Below are positions 49,207-57,960 of a stretch of 64,000 nucleotides of DNA, piece by piece. The DNA is taken from NCBI RefSeq assembly GCF_902497875.1, contig NZ_CABVHY010000019.1, positions 1 through 64,000 of the forward strand, in the 5' to 3' direction. A program made the translations under genes and the position numbers. Position 1 is the stretch's first letter, and every line of letters starts with the position of its first letter. Below the pieces are notes generated by a model. That model searched no databases, was not told the DNA's origin, and worked only from the letters and a program-made list of their open reading frames with translations. This stretch comes from Pseudomonas fluorescens (GTDB lineage Bacteria; Pseudomonadota; Gammaproteobacteria; Pseudomonadales; Pseudomonadaceae).

Positions 49207-50285
49207 TGCAGCGAATGCGAGAGCCGTCCGCCTCGGAAAGCTACTTCTGGCCTAGTGTCTGGGCAATTGCCCTGCATATCCTGGTGTTTGGCATGCTGTT
49301 CGTCAGTTTTGCCTTCACTCCGGAACTGCCACCGGCCAAGCCGATCGTCCAGGCGACCTTGTACCAGCTGAAATCGAAAAGTCAGGCGACGACCCAGACC
49401 AATCAGAAGATTGCCGGTGAGGCGAAGAAATCCGCCGCGCGCCAGACCGAAGTCGAACAGATGGAACAGAAGAAGGTCGAGCAGGAAGCGGTAAAGGCTG
49501 CGGAACAAAAGAAAGAAGAGTCGGCTCAAAAGGCCGAGGAAGCGAAAAAGTCCGAAGAAGCCAAGAAGGCCGACGAGGCGAAGAAGGCTGATGAAGCCAA
49601 GAAAGCCGACGATGCCAAGAAGACTGCGGAAGCAAAAAAGGCTGAAGAGAAACAATTGGCTGATATAGCCAAGAAGAAATCTGAAGAAGAAGCCAAGAAA
49701 GCCGCTGAAGAAGAGGCCAAGAAAAAGGCCGCTGAAGAAGCCAAGAAAAAGGTTGTCGAAGACGCGAAGAAGAAAGCCGCGGACGACGCCAAGAAAAAAG
49801 CTGAAGCAGACGAGGCGAAGAAGAAAGTCGCCGAGGATGCGAAGAAGAAAGCTGCTGCCGATGCTGCGAAGAAAAAATCGCAGGAAGCGGCACGTAAATC
49901 CACCGAGGATAAAAAGGCTCAGGCCCTGGCAGATTTGCTTTCCGATACACCGCAGCGTCAGCAAGCCTTGGCGGATGAGCAGGGCGATGAAGTTGCCGGC
50001 AGTTACGATGACTTGATTCGTGCTCGTGCAGCGGAAGGCTGGGCTCGCCCACCTTCGGCACGCAAAGGTATGACAGTCGTGCTGCAAATCGGCATGTTGC
50101 CCGACGGTACGTTGACTTCGGTCAGTGTTTCCAGGTCCAGTGGCGATGGTCCGTTCGACGCTTCGGCTGTAGCGGCGGTCAAGAATATTGGACGTTTGAC
50201 AGAAATGCAGGGAATGAAGCCGAGCGATTTCGCTCCCTATCGTTCATTCAAGATGACATTCACACCTGAGGATCTAGCCTTGTGA
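49206..50285 (+). CDS. tolA: Tol-Pal spanning protein TolA
   Basis: The product is 359 aa. A signal-anchor helix is at about 14-36 (WPSVWAIALHILVFGMLFVS). Residues about 60-240 are a Lys/Ala/Glu-rich repeated helix (KKADEAKKADEAKK type). The C-terminal globular domain, to 359, binds TolB/Pal and has GMTVVLQIGMLPDGTL. It links the inner and outer membranes. The alanine-lysine repeats make internal indels likely among strains. Confidence 0.95.
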   Translation: MQRMREPSASESYFWPSVWAIALHILVFGMLFVSFAFTPELPPAKPIVQATLYQLKSKSQATTQTNQKIAGEAKKSAARQTEVEQMEQKKVEQEAVKAAEQKKEESAQKAEEAKKSEEAKKADEAKKADEAKKADDAKKTAEAKKAEEKQLADIAKKKSEEEAKKAAEEEAKKKAAEEAKKKVVEDAKKKAADDAKKKAEADEAKKKVAEDAKKKAAADAAKKKSQEAARKSTEDKKAQALADLLSDTPQRQQALADEQGDEVAGSYDDLIRARAAEGWARPPSARKGMTVVLQIGMLPDGTLTSVSVSRSSGDGPFDASAVAAVKNIGRLTEMQGMKPSDFAPYRSFKMTFTPEDLAL

Positions 50286-51583
50286 GAAACCTTCTTCGAG
50301 GAATGCTTGTCGTTATCTGCTGCCTGGCAGGGATAGCGGCGGCGGATGAAAAAAATATTCTGGTCACCAGCGGCAGTGACCGGGCAACCCCGATCGCGGT
50401 AGTGCCGTTCGGATACCAGGGCGGCAGCGTCCTGCCGGACGACATGGCGGAAATCATTGGTAACGATCTGCGCAACTCGGGTTACTACTCGCCGATTCCG
50501 AAGCAGAACATGATCAGCCTGCCGACCCAGGCCAGCGAAGTCATTTATCGCGACTGGAAGGCCCTGGGCGCCCAGTACATCATGGTCGGCAGCATTGTTC
50601 CCGCGGGCGGTCGCCTGCAGGTGCAGTACGCACTGTTCAACGTCGCCACCGAGCAGCAAGTGCTGACCGGCAGCGTGTCGGGCAGCGTCGATCAGCTGCG
50701 CGACATGTCTCACTACATTGCTGACCAGTCGTTCGAGAAGCTCACCGGCATCAAAGGTGCTTTCTCGACGCGCATGCTGTACGTGACGGCCGAGCGTTTT
50801 TCGGTAAACAACACGCGTTACACCCTGCAGCGTTCGGACTATGACGGCGCGCGGGCAGTGACCTTGTTGCAGTCGCGCGAACCGATCCTGTCGCCGCGTT
50901 TCGCCCCCGATGGCAAGCGCATCGCCTATGTATCGTTCGAACAGAAGCGCCCACGTATCTTTGTCCAGCACATCGATACCGGTCGCCGCGAGCAGATCAC
51001 CAACTTTGAAGGCCTGAATGGCGCGCCAGCCTGGTCGCCGGATGGCTCGCGACTGGCTTTTGTCCTGTCCAAAGATGGCAACCCGGATATCTATGTCATG
51101 AATCTGGGTTCGAAGCAGATCAGCCGCGTGACCAAAGGCCCTGGTATCAACACCGAGCCGTTCTGGGGTAAAGATGGTTCGACCATCTACTTCACCTCCG
51201 ACCGTGGCGGCAAACCGCAGATCTACAAAACCAGCGCAGGTGGCGGCGGGGCGGAGCGTGTGACCTTTGTCGGTAACTACAACGCCAACCCTAAACTGTC
51301 GGCAGACGAAAAGACCCTGGTGATGATCCATCGTCAGGACGGTTTCACTAATTTCAAGGTTGCGGCCCAGGATTTGCAGCGCGGAAGCGTAAAAATCCTC
51401 ACTGATAGCACTCTGGACGAGTCGCCTACTGTTGCGCCCAACGGCACCATGGTAATCTACGCCACCCGCCAGCAGGGCCGGGGAGTCTTGATGCTCGTGT
51501 CCATTAATGGACGCGTAAGGCTCCCGCTTCCTACCGCTCAAGGCGAAGTCAGAGAACCTTCCTGGTCCCCTTACCTGAACTGA
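50282..51583 (+). CDS. tolB: Tol-Pal periplasmic beta-propeller TolB
   Basis: The product is 433 aa from GTG 50282, overlapping tolA by 4 bp. A signal peptide (MRNLLRGMLVVICCLAGIAA) ends near ADEK. A TolB N-terminal domain is followed by propeller repeats such as ILSPRFAPDGKRIAYVSFE, APAWSPDGSRLAFVLSKDG and TEPFWGKDGSTIYFTSDRGG. It interacts with Pal and TolA. Confidence 0.97.
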   Translation: MRNLLRGMLVVICCLAGIAAADEKNILVTSGSDRATPIAVVPFGYQGGSVLPDDMAEIIGNDLRNSGYYSPIPKQNMISLPTQASEVIYRDWKALGAQYIMVGSIVPAGGRLQVQYALFNVATEQQVLTGSVSGSVDQLRDMSHYIADQSFEKLTGIKGAFSTRMLYVTAERFSVNNTRYTLQRSDYDGARAVTLLQSREPILSPRFAPDGKRIAYVSFEQKRPRIFVQHIDTGRREQITNFEGLNGAPAWSPDGSRLAFVLSKDGNPDIYVMNLGSKQISRVTKGPGINTEPFWGKDGSTIYFTSDRGGKPQIYKTSAGGGGAERVTFVGNYNANPKLSADEKTLVMIHRQDGFTNFKVAAQDLQRGSVKILTDSTLDESPTVAPNGTMVIYATRQQGRGVLMLVSINGRVRLPLPTAQGEVREPSWSPYLN

Positions 51584-51635
51584 CGCGGCGCTACACGTTG
51601 TACTTAACACATTGGGGTTCATTAGGAGTTTCACG

Positions 51636-52133
51636 ATGGAAATGCTGAAGTTTGGTAAGTTTGCTGCGCTGGCCCTGGCCATGGCTGTAGCTGTAGGTTG
51701 CTCGTCCAAAGGCGGCGACAATGCCGGTGAAGGCGCTGTCGATCCAAACGCTGGTTACGGCGCTAACACTGGCGCTGTTGATGGCTCCCTGAGCGAAGAA
51801 GCTGCTCTGCGCGCAATCACCACCTTCTACTTCGAATACGACAGCTCGGACCTGAAGCCAGAAGCCATGCGCGCTCTGGATGTTCACGCCAAAGACCTGA
51901 AAGCAAACGGCGCTCGCGTTGTTCTGGAAGGCAACACCGACGAACGTGGTACTCGTGAGTACAACATGGCACTGGGCGAGCGTCGTGCGAAAGCCGTTCA
52001 GCGTTACCTGGTACTGCAAGGTGTTTCCCCAGCTCAGCTGGAACTGGTTTCCTACGGCGAAGAGCGTGCAGTTGCTACTGGCAACGACGAGCAGTCCTGG
52101 TCCCAGAACCGTCGCGTCGAACTGCGTAAGTAA
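51636..52133 (+). CDS. pal: Peptidoglycan-associated lipoprotein Pal (OprL)
   Basis: The ATG at 51636 with TAGGAG upstream gives 165 aa. The lipobox AVGC places the lipidated Cys at 22. The OmpA-like peptidoglycan-binding domain is visible as TTFYFEYDSSDLKPEA, LEGNTDERGTREYNMALGER and YGEERAVATG. It anchors the outer membrane to the wall. Confidence 0.97.
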   Translation: MEMLKFGKFAALALAMAVAVGCSSKGGDNAGEGAVDPNAGYGANTGAVDGSLSEEAALRAITTFYFEYDSSDLKPEAMRALDVHAKDLKANGARVVLEGNTDERGTREYNMALGERRAKAVQRYLVLQGVSPAQLELVSYGEERAVATGNDEQSWSQNRRVELRK

Positions 52134-52139
52134 TTCGTC

Positions 52140-52958
52140 ATGCGAACGTGCCGTCGTGCTGTAACTGTTTTGGCCCTCAGCCTCCTGCCGCTTGCGGCGG
52201 GGGCTGCGGTTCCTGTGGTCGAGGACAACTCCGGCAATAGCGGGAGCAATTATCCGCCTGCGGGTTACGGTACGAACGGCGCCTATGCCGGGGGAGGGGT
52301 TTCGGCCCCTGTCTCGGCACAGGGCGAGCTGTTCAACCAATTGCAACAAATGCAGGAACAAATCGCACGCCAACAAGGTGTGATCGAAGTTCTGCAAAAC
52401 GATGTAGCGCGCATCAAGCAAGAAAGCCTGGAGCGATACCAGGAACTTGATCGACGCATTGGAACGGGCGGTGCTCCTGCCGCGGCTCCTGTAAATTCTC
52501 CTGCCGGTGGTGATCTCAATGCCCCCGGTGTAGCTCCGGCGCCTGCCACCCAGGCCCCGCAGACCGGTACTGAACCGGCTGATCCGGCGAAGGAAAAGCT
52601 TTATTACGACGCAGCCTTCGACCTGATCAAGGCCAAGGATTTCGACAAGGCCAGCCAGGCCTTCGCCGCATTCCTGCGCAAATACCCGAACAGCCAGTAC
52701 GCGGGCAATGCTCAGTACTGGTTGGGTGAGGTGAATCTGGCCAAGGGTGACCTGCAAGGTGCCGGCCAGGCTTTTGCCCGCGTCAGCCAGCTGTATCCCA
52801 AGCATGCAAAAGTGCCGGACTCGCTGTACAAGCTCGCTGATGTAGAGCGCCGCTTGGGTCATACTGACAAGGTCAAGGGCATTCTGCAGCAGGTAGTCGC
52901 CCAGTATCCGGGGACTTCCGCCGCTCAACTGGCCCAGCGCGACTTGCAACGCATGTAA
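52140..52958 (+). CDS. cpoB: Cell division coordinator CpoB (YbgF)
   Basis: The product is 272 aa, 6 bp after pal. A signal peptide (MRTCRRAVTVLALSLLPLAA) ends near AGAA. A coiled-coil trimer region (FNQLQQMQEQIARQQGVIEVL) and then C-terminal TPRs (KEKLYYDAAFDLIKAKDFDK...AGNAQYWLGEVNLAKGD) follow. CpoB links Tol-Pal with peptidoglycan synthesis at division. The transcript ends at the terminator at 52981. Confidence 0.95.
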   Translation: MRTCRRAVTVLALSLLPLAAGAAVPVVEDNSGNSGSNYPPAGYGTNGAYAGGGVSAPVSAQGELFNQLQQMQEQIARQQGVIEVLQNDVARIKQESLERYQELDRRIGTGGAPAAAPVNSPAGGDLNAPGVAPAPATQAPQTGTEPADPAKEKLYYDAAFDLIKAKDFDKASQAFAAFLRKYPNSQYAGNAQYWLGEVNLAKGDLQGAGQAFARVSQLYPKHAKVPDSLYKLADVERRLGHTDKVKGILQQVVAQYPGTSAAQLAQRDLQRM

Positions 52959-52980
52959 GCCTGGTGACCGGTTTTGAAGA

Positions 52981-53006
52981 AACCCGCGCTTGTCGCGGGT
53001 TTTTTC
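52981..53006 (+). terminator. Terminator of the tol-pal operon
   Basis: AACCCGCG and CGCGGGTT pair across CTTGT and are followed by TTTTT. Confidence 0.9.
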
Positions 53007-53123
53007 GTTAGAATTCATGCCCTTTTTATGAAACACGCTTTTTGGGATTCGCGCTGTCGCGGGGTTCCTTGAAGTGCCTGACGGAGGCGGACAGCCTGTT
53101 TAGCTGTTACGCCCGTGGCGACT

Positions 53124-53771
53124 ATGCAAGACACATTGAGAATCACCGAAGTTTTTTACTCGTTGCAGGGTGAAACGCGGACTGCCGGGCTGCCCACTGT
53201 CTTTGTGCGCCTGACCGGTTGCCCGTTGCGTTGCCAATACTGCGACAGCGCCTACGCGTTCACTGGCGGCACCATTCGCCCAATCGACGACATCCTCGAG
53301 CAAGTGGCCGGTTTCCGTCCGCGTTATGTCTGTGTCACTGGTGGCGAGCCGCTGGCACAACCCAATGCCATTCCATTGCTCGAGCAGTTGTGCGACGCCG
53401 GTTACCAAGTGTCGCTTGAGACCAGCGGTGCTCTGGACATCTCGGCGGTCGATCCACGGGTCAGCCGCGTCGTTGACCTGAAAACCCCGGGTTCGAAAGA
53501 AGCGCACCGTAACCGCTACGAGAACATTGAGCTGCTCACGCCCAATGACCAGGTGAAGTTTGTCATCTGCTCGCGGGAAGACTACGACTGGGCCGTGTCC
53601 AAGCTGATTCAGTACGGTCTGGATCAGCGTGCCGGCGAAGTTCTGTTTTCCCCAAGTCACCATGATCTCAATGCTCGTGATCTGGCTGATTGGGTGGTGG
53701 CGGACAACTTGCCAGTGCGCCTGCAATTGCAGCTGCATAAATATCTTTGGAATGACGAGCCGGGGCGCTGA
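53124..53771 (+). CDS. queE: 7-carboxy-7-deazaguanine synthase
   Basis: The ATG at 53124 gives 215 aa; an in-frame GTG nine bases upstream is an alternative, and neither has a strong ribosome-binding site. QueE is a radical SAM enzyme that contracts the ring of carboxytetrahydropterin in queuosine (preQ0) synthesis. The cluster motif is CPLRCQYC in TGCPLRCQYCDSAYAF, and VCVTGGEPLAQ binds SAM. queC follows 1 bp after the stop. Confidence 0.93.
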   Translation: MQDTLRITEVFYSLQGETRTAGLPTVFVRLTGCPLRCQYCDSAYAFTGGTIRPIDDILEQVAGFRPRYVCVTGGEPLAQPNAIPLLEQLCDAGYQVSLETSGALDISAVDPRVSRVVDLKTPGSKEAHRNRYENIELLTPNDQVKFVICSREDYDWAVSKLIQYGLDQRAGEVLFSPSHHDLNARDLADWVVADNLPVRLQLQLHKYLWNDEPGR

Positions 53772-53772
53772 A

Positions 53773-54465
53773 ATGACTGAACAACTGAACACTACAGAAA
53801 AACGTGCGGTCATCCTCCTGTCCGGCGGCCTGGACTCGGCGACTGTCGTGGCCATGGCTCGGGCTGAAGGCTATAGCTGCTACACCATGAGTTTCGATTA
53901 CGGTCAGCGCCACCGGGCCGAGCTGGATGCTGCCGCGCGGATCGCGCGGGATCTGGGTGTCGTCGAGCACAAGGTGATTGGCCTGAATCTGAACGGCATT
54001 GGCGGCTCGGCCCTGACCGACAGCTCTATCGATGTGCCAGAGGCTCCAGGTGAAGGCATTCCGGTGACTTACGTGCCGGCGCGCAATACCGTGTTCCTCT
54101 CATTGGCGCTGGGCTGGGCAGAAGTGCTCGGTGCCCGGGACATCTTCATCGGCGTGAACGCGGTGGATTACTCCGGTTACCCGGACTGCCGTCCCGAGTT
54201 CGTCGAGGCTTTCGAACGCATGGCCAACCTGGCGACCAAGGCGGGGGTAGAGGGGCAGGGTTTCCGTATCCTGGCGCCGCTGCAAAACCTCAGCAAGGCC
54301 GAGATCGTCAAGGCGGGCGTGCGCCTGGGCGTCGACTATGGGCTGACGGTTTCCTGCTATCAGGCCGATGATAAAGGGCGTGCCTGCGGCAAATGCGATA
54401 GCTGCCGCCTGCGTGCAGAGGGCTTCTCGGCAGCCGGAATTAGCGACCCAACAGCCTATTTCTGA
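53773..54465 (+). CDS. queC: 7-cyano-7-deazaguanine synthase
   Basis: The ATG at 53773 gives 230 aa, one base after the queE stop. QueC turns 7-carboxy-7-deazaguanine into preQ0 using ATP and ammonia. The PP-loop is VILLSGGLDSATVVAMA, and four Cys around CYQADDKGRACGKCDSC hold zinc. The pair makes preQ0 for queuosine in tRNA. Confidence 0.97.
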   Translation: MTEQLNTTEKRAVILLSGGLDSATVVAMARAEGYSCYTMSFDYGQRHRAELDAAARIARDLGVVEHKVIGLNLNGIGGSALTDSSIDVPEAPGEGIPVTYVPARNTVFLSLALGWAEVLGARDIFIGVNAVDYSGYPDCRPEFVEAFERMANLATKAGVEGQGFRILAPLQNLSKAEIVKAGVRLGVDYGLTVSCYQADDKGRACGKCDSCRLRAEGFSAAGISDPTAYF

Positions 54466-54483
54466 TTTATTTCAGATTAGGTG

Positions 54484-54511
54484 TTGAATTATCCTTAGAA
54501 ATCAGTATTAT
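54484..54511 (+). promoter_or_regulatory. Putative promoter of tRNA-Lys
   Basis: TTGAAT (54484-54489) and TATTAT (54506-54511) are 16 bases apart, 18 bases upstream of the tRNA. Confidence 0.6.
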
Positions 54512-54528
54512 ACGCACCACCACACAGC

Positions 54529-54604
54529 GGGTCGTTAGCTCAGTTGGTAGAGCAGTTGGCTTTTAACCAATTGGTCGTAGGTTCGAATCCCACACGACCC
54601 ACCA
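54529..54604 (+). tRNA. tRNA-Lys (anticodon TTT)
   Basis: The 76-base gene GGGTCGTTAGCTCAGTTGGT... folds into a normal cloverleaf: acceptor stem GGGTCG/CGACCC, D arm with AGCTCAGTTGGTAGAGC, anticodon loop CTTTTAA (anticodon TTT) and T arm GTAGGTTCGAATCCCAC, with an encoded CCA end. A tRNA-Lys after queC is also found in P. aeruginosa. Confidence 0.97.
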
Positions 54605-54636
54605 TTTTAGATGTAGATGTTTGAAAATCCGGAAGG

Positions 54637-54670
54637 CCCACGAAAGTGAGGATTTCCGGGTTTTTTTTTG
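54637..54670 (+). terminator. Terminator after tRNA-Lys
   Basis: CCGGAA and TTCCGG pair across about 18 bases and are followed by a run of nine or more T. Confidence 0.7.
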
Positions 54671-54881
54671 CCCTGGATTTTAGCTCCACCCAATCCAGGT
54701 GCTTCACTGCGTTACGCAAGTCAGAATCAGCTTTTGCATCCACCGGATATTCTGTAGCCTTGCGCAGCTTCAACGCTGTCCGTGCCTGATGAATACTCAC
54801 TCTCCCGGCGGTACCCTGAAGGGTCCGGAGCCGGGTGTATACTCGACTTTCGCGCGAAAGCGCTTGCAGGTCTTGCGAAAC

Positions 54882-55940
54882 ATGACGCAGATTTCCGAAC
54901 GCCTTCTGGTTCAAGCCCACCTCGACGCCAAGCAGCCCAAGCCGCTGACCGCCGAGGAAGAGGCCTATTACCGTACCGCCATCGCCGCCGAGCTCAAGGC
55001 TCAGGACGCGGTGCTGGTTGCCCACTTCTATTGTGATCCGGTCATTCAGGCCCTGGCCGAAGAAACCGGTGGCTGTGTCTCCGACTCGCTGGAGATGGCC
55101 CGCTTCGGCAATGCTCACCCGGCCAAGACCGTGGTGGTCGCCGGTGTGAAATTCATGGGCGAGACCGCCAAAATCCTCAACCCTGAAAAACGTGTGCTAA
55201 TGCCGACCCTGGAAGCGACCTGCTCGCTGGACCTGGGTTGCCCGGTGGACGAATTCTCGGCGTTCTGCGATCAGCATCCCGAGCGCACGGTGGTGGTGTA
55301 TGCCAACACTTCTGCCGCGGTCAAGGCCCGCGCTGACTGGGTGGTGACTTCCAGCTGTGCGCTGGAGATCGTCGAAAGCCTGATGGATAACGGCGAAACG
55401 ATCATTTGGGCGCCGGACAAGCATCTGGGCACTTATATCCAGCGTAAAACCGGTGCCGACATGTTGCTCTGGGACGGTGCCTGCATCGTCCATGAGGAGT
55501 TCAAGTCCAAGCAGCTCGAAGACATGAAGGCGCTGTATCCGGACGCGGCGATTCTGGTTCACCCCGAGTCGCCGACTGCGGTCATTGACCTGGCCGATGC
55601 GGTGGGTTCTACCAGCCAGCTGATCGCTGCTGCGCAAAGCTTGCCGAACAAGACGTTTATCGTGGCCACCGATCGCGGTATTTTCTACAAGATGCAGCAG
55701 CTGTGTCCGGACAAGGTCTTCATCGAGGCGCCAACCGCCGGTAACGGTGCGACGTGTCGTAGTTGCGCGCATTGCCCGTGGATGGCGATGAATACCCTGG
55801 AACGTACGCTGAAGAGCTTGCGAGAGGGTACCAATGAGATCTTCGTCGACCCGGCGTTGATTCCCCAGGCTATTCGTCCGCTCAAGCGCATGCTCGATTT
55901 TACTCAGGCGGCTCGCATGAAACTGGCGGGTAATGCCTGA
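54882..55940 (+). CDS. nadA: Quinolinate synthase A
   Basis: The ATG at 54882 gives 352 aa. NadA condenses iminoaspartate (from NadB) and dihydroxyacetone phosphate to quinolinate for NAD. The three cluster ligands are Cys in ATCSLDLGCPVDE, SSCALEI and ATCRSCAHCPWMAMN. YCDPVIQALAEETGG holds substrate-binding residues. It lies 278 bp after tRNA-Lys. Confidence 0.96.
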   Translation: MTQISERLLVQAHLDAKQPKPLTAEEEAYYRTAIAAELKAQDAVLVAHFYCDPVIQALAEETGGCVSDSLEMARFGNAHPAKTVVVAGVKFMGETAKILNPEKRVLMPTLEATCSLDLGCPVDEFSAFCDQHPERTVVVYANTSAAVKARADWVVTSSCALEIVESLMDNGETIIWAPDKHLGTYIQRKTGADMLLWDGACIVHEEFKSKQLEDMKALYPDAAILVHPESPTAVIDLADAVGSTSQLIAAAQSLPNKTFIVATDRGIFYKMQQLCPDKVFIEAPTAGNGATCRSCAHCPWMAMNTLERTLKSLREGTNEIFVDPALIPQAIRPLKRMLDFTQAARMKLAGNA

Positions 55941-56058
55941 TCTGCGGGCAGGTTGCGCACCCAGGCGACCTGCCTCTCGCGCACCACGCCGCGCCAATGT
56001 GGGCGCGAGCTTGTTTGCGAAGGCGGCCTGGTAGCCGGCCTGGCTCTTGATGGTCGGT

Positions 56059-56690
56059 GTACATATCCGTTTCTGCGGTAACGGCCACTTAGGGTTTCGC
56101 CCTTACGGCGAGGCCCTTTTGGCAAACGCCCCAAAAGGACCCAAAAGGTCTCGCCCCGAGCGTTCGGCCCCTCGCCAAGGCTCGGCGTTCCCTCGCTCCG
56201 GTGTCCATCATGGGGCGCCGCAATGCGGCGGAGTCAGCTGCGCTGACGGCGCTACGCGCCACCCCCCTGATGAACACCTCCACTCGGCCTGCCGAAGGGG
56301 CGGGTAGATCAACAGCCAGATCAAAAGCCAAGCCAAGCCAAGCCGAGCTGCCCAGCTAAAGCGAACAAGCGAAGCAAAAATCGTCCGTGACAGTTCTTCA
56401 ATGCCGCTGATAAGCGTTGCTCTCACAGGCTAGGACCCGGCCCCTTTCCCAGTAGAGCCGAGTGGAGGGGTCATCCAAGGGGATGGCGCGAAGCGCCCCT
56501 CGGCGCAGCCGAGTTCCGCCGCATTGCGGCGCCCCCTGGAGGGCGCCGGAGCGAGGGTATGCCGAGCCTAGGCGAGGGACCGGATGGAGGGGCAAGCGTT
56601 TTTTGGTTACTTTTTTTGGCGTTTGAAAAAAAGTGACACGCCGTAAGGGCGAAACCGCCAGCAGCCGTTACCGCAGCAACGGATATGTAC
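56059..56690. repeat. 632-bp imperfect palindromic element with terminal inverted repeats
   Basis: The ends GTACATATCCGT (56059-56070) and ACGGATATGTAC (56679-56690) are inverted. The next about 45 bases (CTGCGGTAACGGC...GTTTCGCCCTTACGGCG) also match in inverted form. Inside, GGCGCCGCAATGCGGCGGA pairs with TCCGCCGCATTGCGGCGCC, and CTCGCTCCGG pairs with CCGGAGCGAG. About 145 bp in the centre (about 56300-56445) are unpaired. Short open frames within it show no family and no ribosome-binding site. It resembles non-coding mobile (MITE-type) repeats known in fluorescent Pseudomonas. The rest of the 55941-56764 gap holds nothing recognisable except a partial end copy at 56705-56731. Confidence 0.75.
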
Positions 56691-56764
56691 TCCGACAAAG
56701 GAAGCCGCCGTTACCGCAGCCCCGGATATACCCCCAAAAATCCCGACCTGCGGCAACTCTTTGG

Positions 56765-57253
56765 CTATTTCGTCTTCTTCGGAATCCGCACCAGTTGGGT
56801 GTTTGAGTAGATGTCATGCCAGCTACGTTTCTGTTTGTCGAACAACGACCAGATGAATCCCAGGCCTGCACAAAGCAGTGAGGCGATGGCCACGACGAAG
56901 CGCAGCAGCGCCTGCCACAGGCTGATCGCCGTACCGTCGGGGTTCTGCACCCGGATGCACCAGACTTGCATGCCAAGGGTCTGGCCCGACCAGGTCCAGA
57001 ACTTGGCGAAGAACCCGAATAGCACGAACAGCAGGACCGTTGAAAGCAGCGGATCACCGTCCAGTGCGCCGGTGTCGGTCAGAGCGCGCATTCTTTCTTC
57101 GCCGATAATCGCCATCTGCACCATCTTGTAGATACCCCCGGTGACGATCAGCAGTGCGGTGCACAGCAGGAAGTCGTAGAACATCGCTGCCAGGCGACGG
57201 CCCAGGCCGGCGGCGGGGAAGTCGCCCTGGGGGCTTAGCAGGTGTTTCGACAT
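56765..57253 (-). CDS. RDD family membrane protein
   Basis: The product is 162 aa. The RDD domain starts at GLGRRLAAMFYDFLLCTALL, with the Arg and Asp residues that name the family; three or four hydrophobic helices follow (STVLLFVLFGFFAKFW, FVVAIASLLCAGLGFIWSLF), with the motif GQTLGMQVWCIRVQNPDG between. Function is unknown; some RDD proteins transport ions or compatible solutes. It is not related by position to the RDD gene at 13411. Confidence 0.88.
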   Translation of the reverse strand: MSKHLLSPQGDFPAAGLGRRLAAMFYDFLLCTALLIVTGGIYKMVQMAIIGEERMRALTDTGALDGDPLLSTVLLFVLFGFFAKFWTWSGQTLGMQVWCIRVQNPDGTAISLWQALLRFVVAIASLLCAGLGFIWSLFDKQKRSWHDIYSNTQLVRIPKKTK

Positions 57254-57301
57254 GATGGGACTCTCGGCAGAAAAGAAGCCATTTTACGGAATAACGCGCA
57301 C

Positions 57302-57337
57302 AAAAAAGCCCCTGATGTCAGCATCAGGGGCTTTTTG
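57302..57337. terminator. Terminator between csp and the RDD gene
   Basis: AAAAAAGCCCCTGATG and CATCAGGGGCTTTTT form a stem downstream of the reverse-strand cold-shock gene; it can act on that transcript. Confidence 0.88.
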
Positions 57338-57349
57338 TTGCAGCCAGGA

Positions 57350-57562
57350 TCAGGCTTCTGCTTGTACTTCGTCAGCCTGCATGCCTTTTTGGCCTTGCAC
57401 GGCAACGAAAGTCACCTTTTGGCCTTCTTTCAGGCTCTTGAAGCCGTTGCCCTGAATAGCGCGGAAATGGACGAACAGATCCGGACCGCTCTCTGGAGTG
57501 ATAAAACCAAAACCTTTTTCGTCGTTAAACCACTTGACGGTACCGCTCTGACGTTGGGACAT
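57350..57562 (-). CDS. Cold-shock protein (CspA family)
   Basis: The product is 70 aa, a full-length single cold-shock domain: GTVKWFNDEKGFGFI (RNP1) and DLFVHF (RNP2). It binds single-stranded RNA/DNA and unwinds RNA structure. The long upstream region (57563-57960) suggests the usual temperature-responsive leader. A GGAAAT ribosome-binding site lies before the ATG. Confidence 0.95.
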   Translation of the reverse strand: MSQRQSGTVKWFNDEKGFGFITPESGPDLFVHFRAIQGNGFKSLKEGQKVTFVAVQGQKGMQADEVQAEA

Positions 57563-57960
57563 TGCTTATTTCCTTTGACACTAAAATTAATGACAGCCTC
57601 CTTCGTGTGAAAGAGTACTGGGGCTGGTTGCAGGAAAGTAAGAGACGTAGAACGGGTTGTAGCAAACTTATGGCTACTGCCCAGGTCACGGTTCCAAGCG
57701 ACCCATGCAAACACAGTGAAGAAACTCTACGCCAACTAAGGGAGAAAAAACAAGCCCTTCGAAGCCCCGGTTTTGCTCAGTGCAGGGCTGTTTGTGATAC
57801 GCGCCTGTCGGCTTATTCGACAGGGCGGTTCAATTGTTTTCGATCGTTATAAGCCAAGTTCATTATCGAAGCTTACAGTCAAGGCATGCACTGTTTCATG
57901 GCGGTTGCGTTACAGCGTAGTGCACTGTGCCGCAACCGCGTTACTTATAGAAACAGTCAA
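57563..57960 (-). other. Upstream region of csp with stem-loops
   Basis: These 398 bp lie between csp and gcvT on the reverse strand. Two strong stems are seen: GCCTGTCG/CGACAGGGC (57803-57826) and a perfect 9-bp stem GCGGTTGCG/CGCAACCGC (57901-57939). There is no convincing open frame. The region likely holds the csp promoter and structured leader, and the 3' end of the gcv transcript. Confidence 0.55.

Noticed and set aside
54540..55118. Reverse frame running through tRNA-Lys, ending VGFEPTTNWLKAN
   Set aside because: This peptide is the well-known false translation of a tRNA gene; the rest overlaps nadA. An integrase remnant was considered, but no catalytic motif is visible.
56208..56698. 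Small open frames within the palindrome (about 65-80 codons)
   Set aside because: They mirror each other because of the inverted repeat, lack ribosome-binding sites and show no conserved motif.
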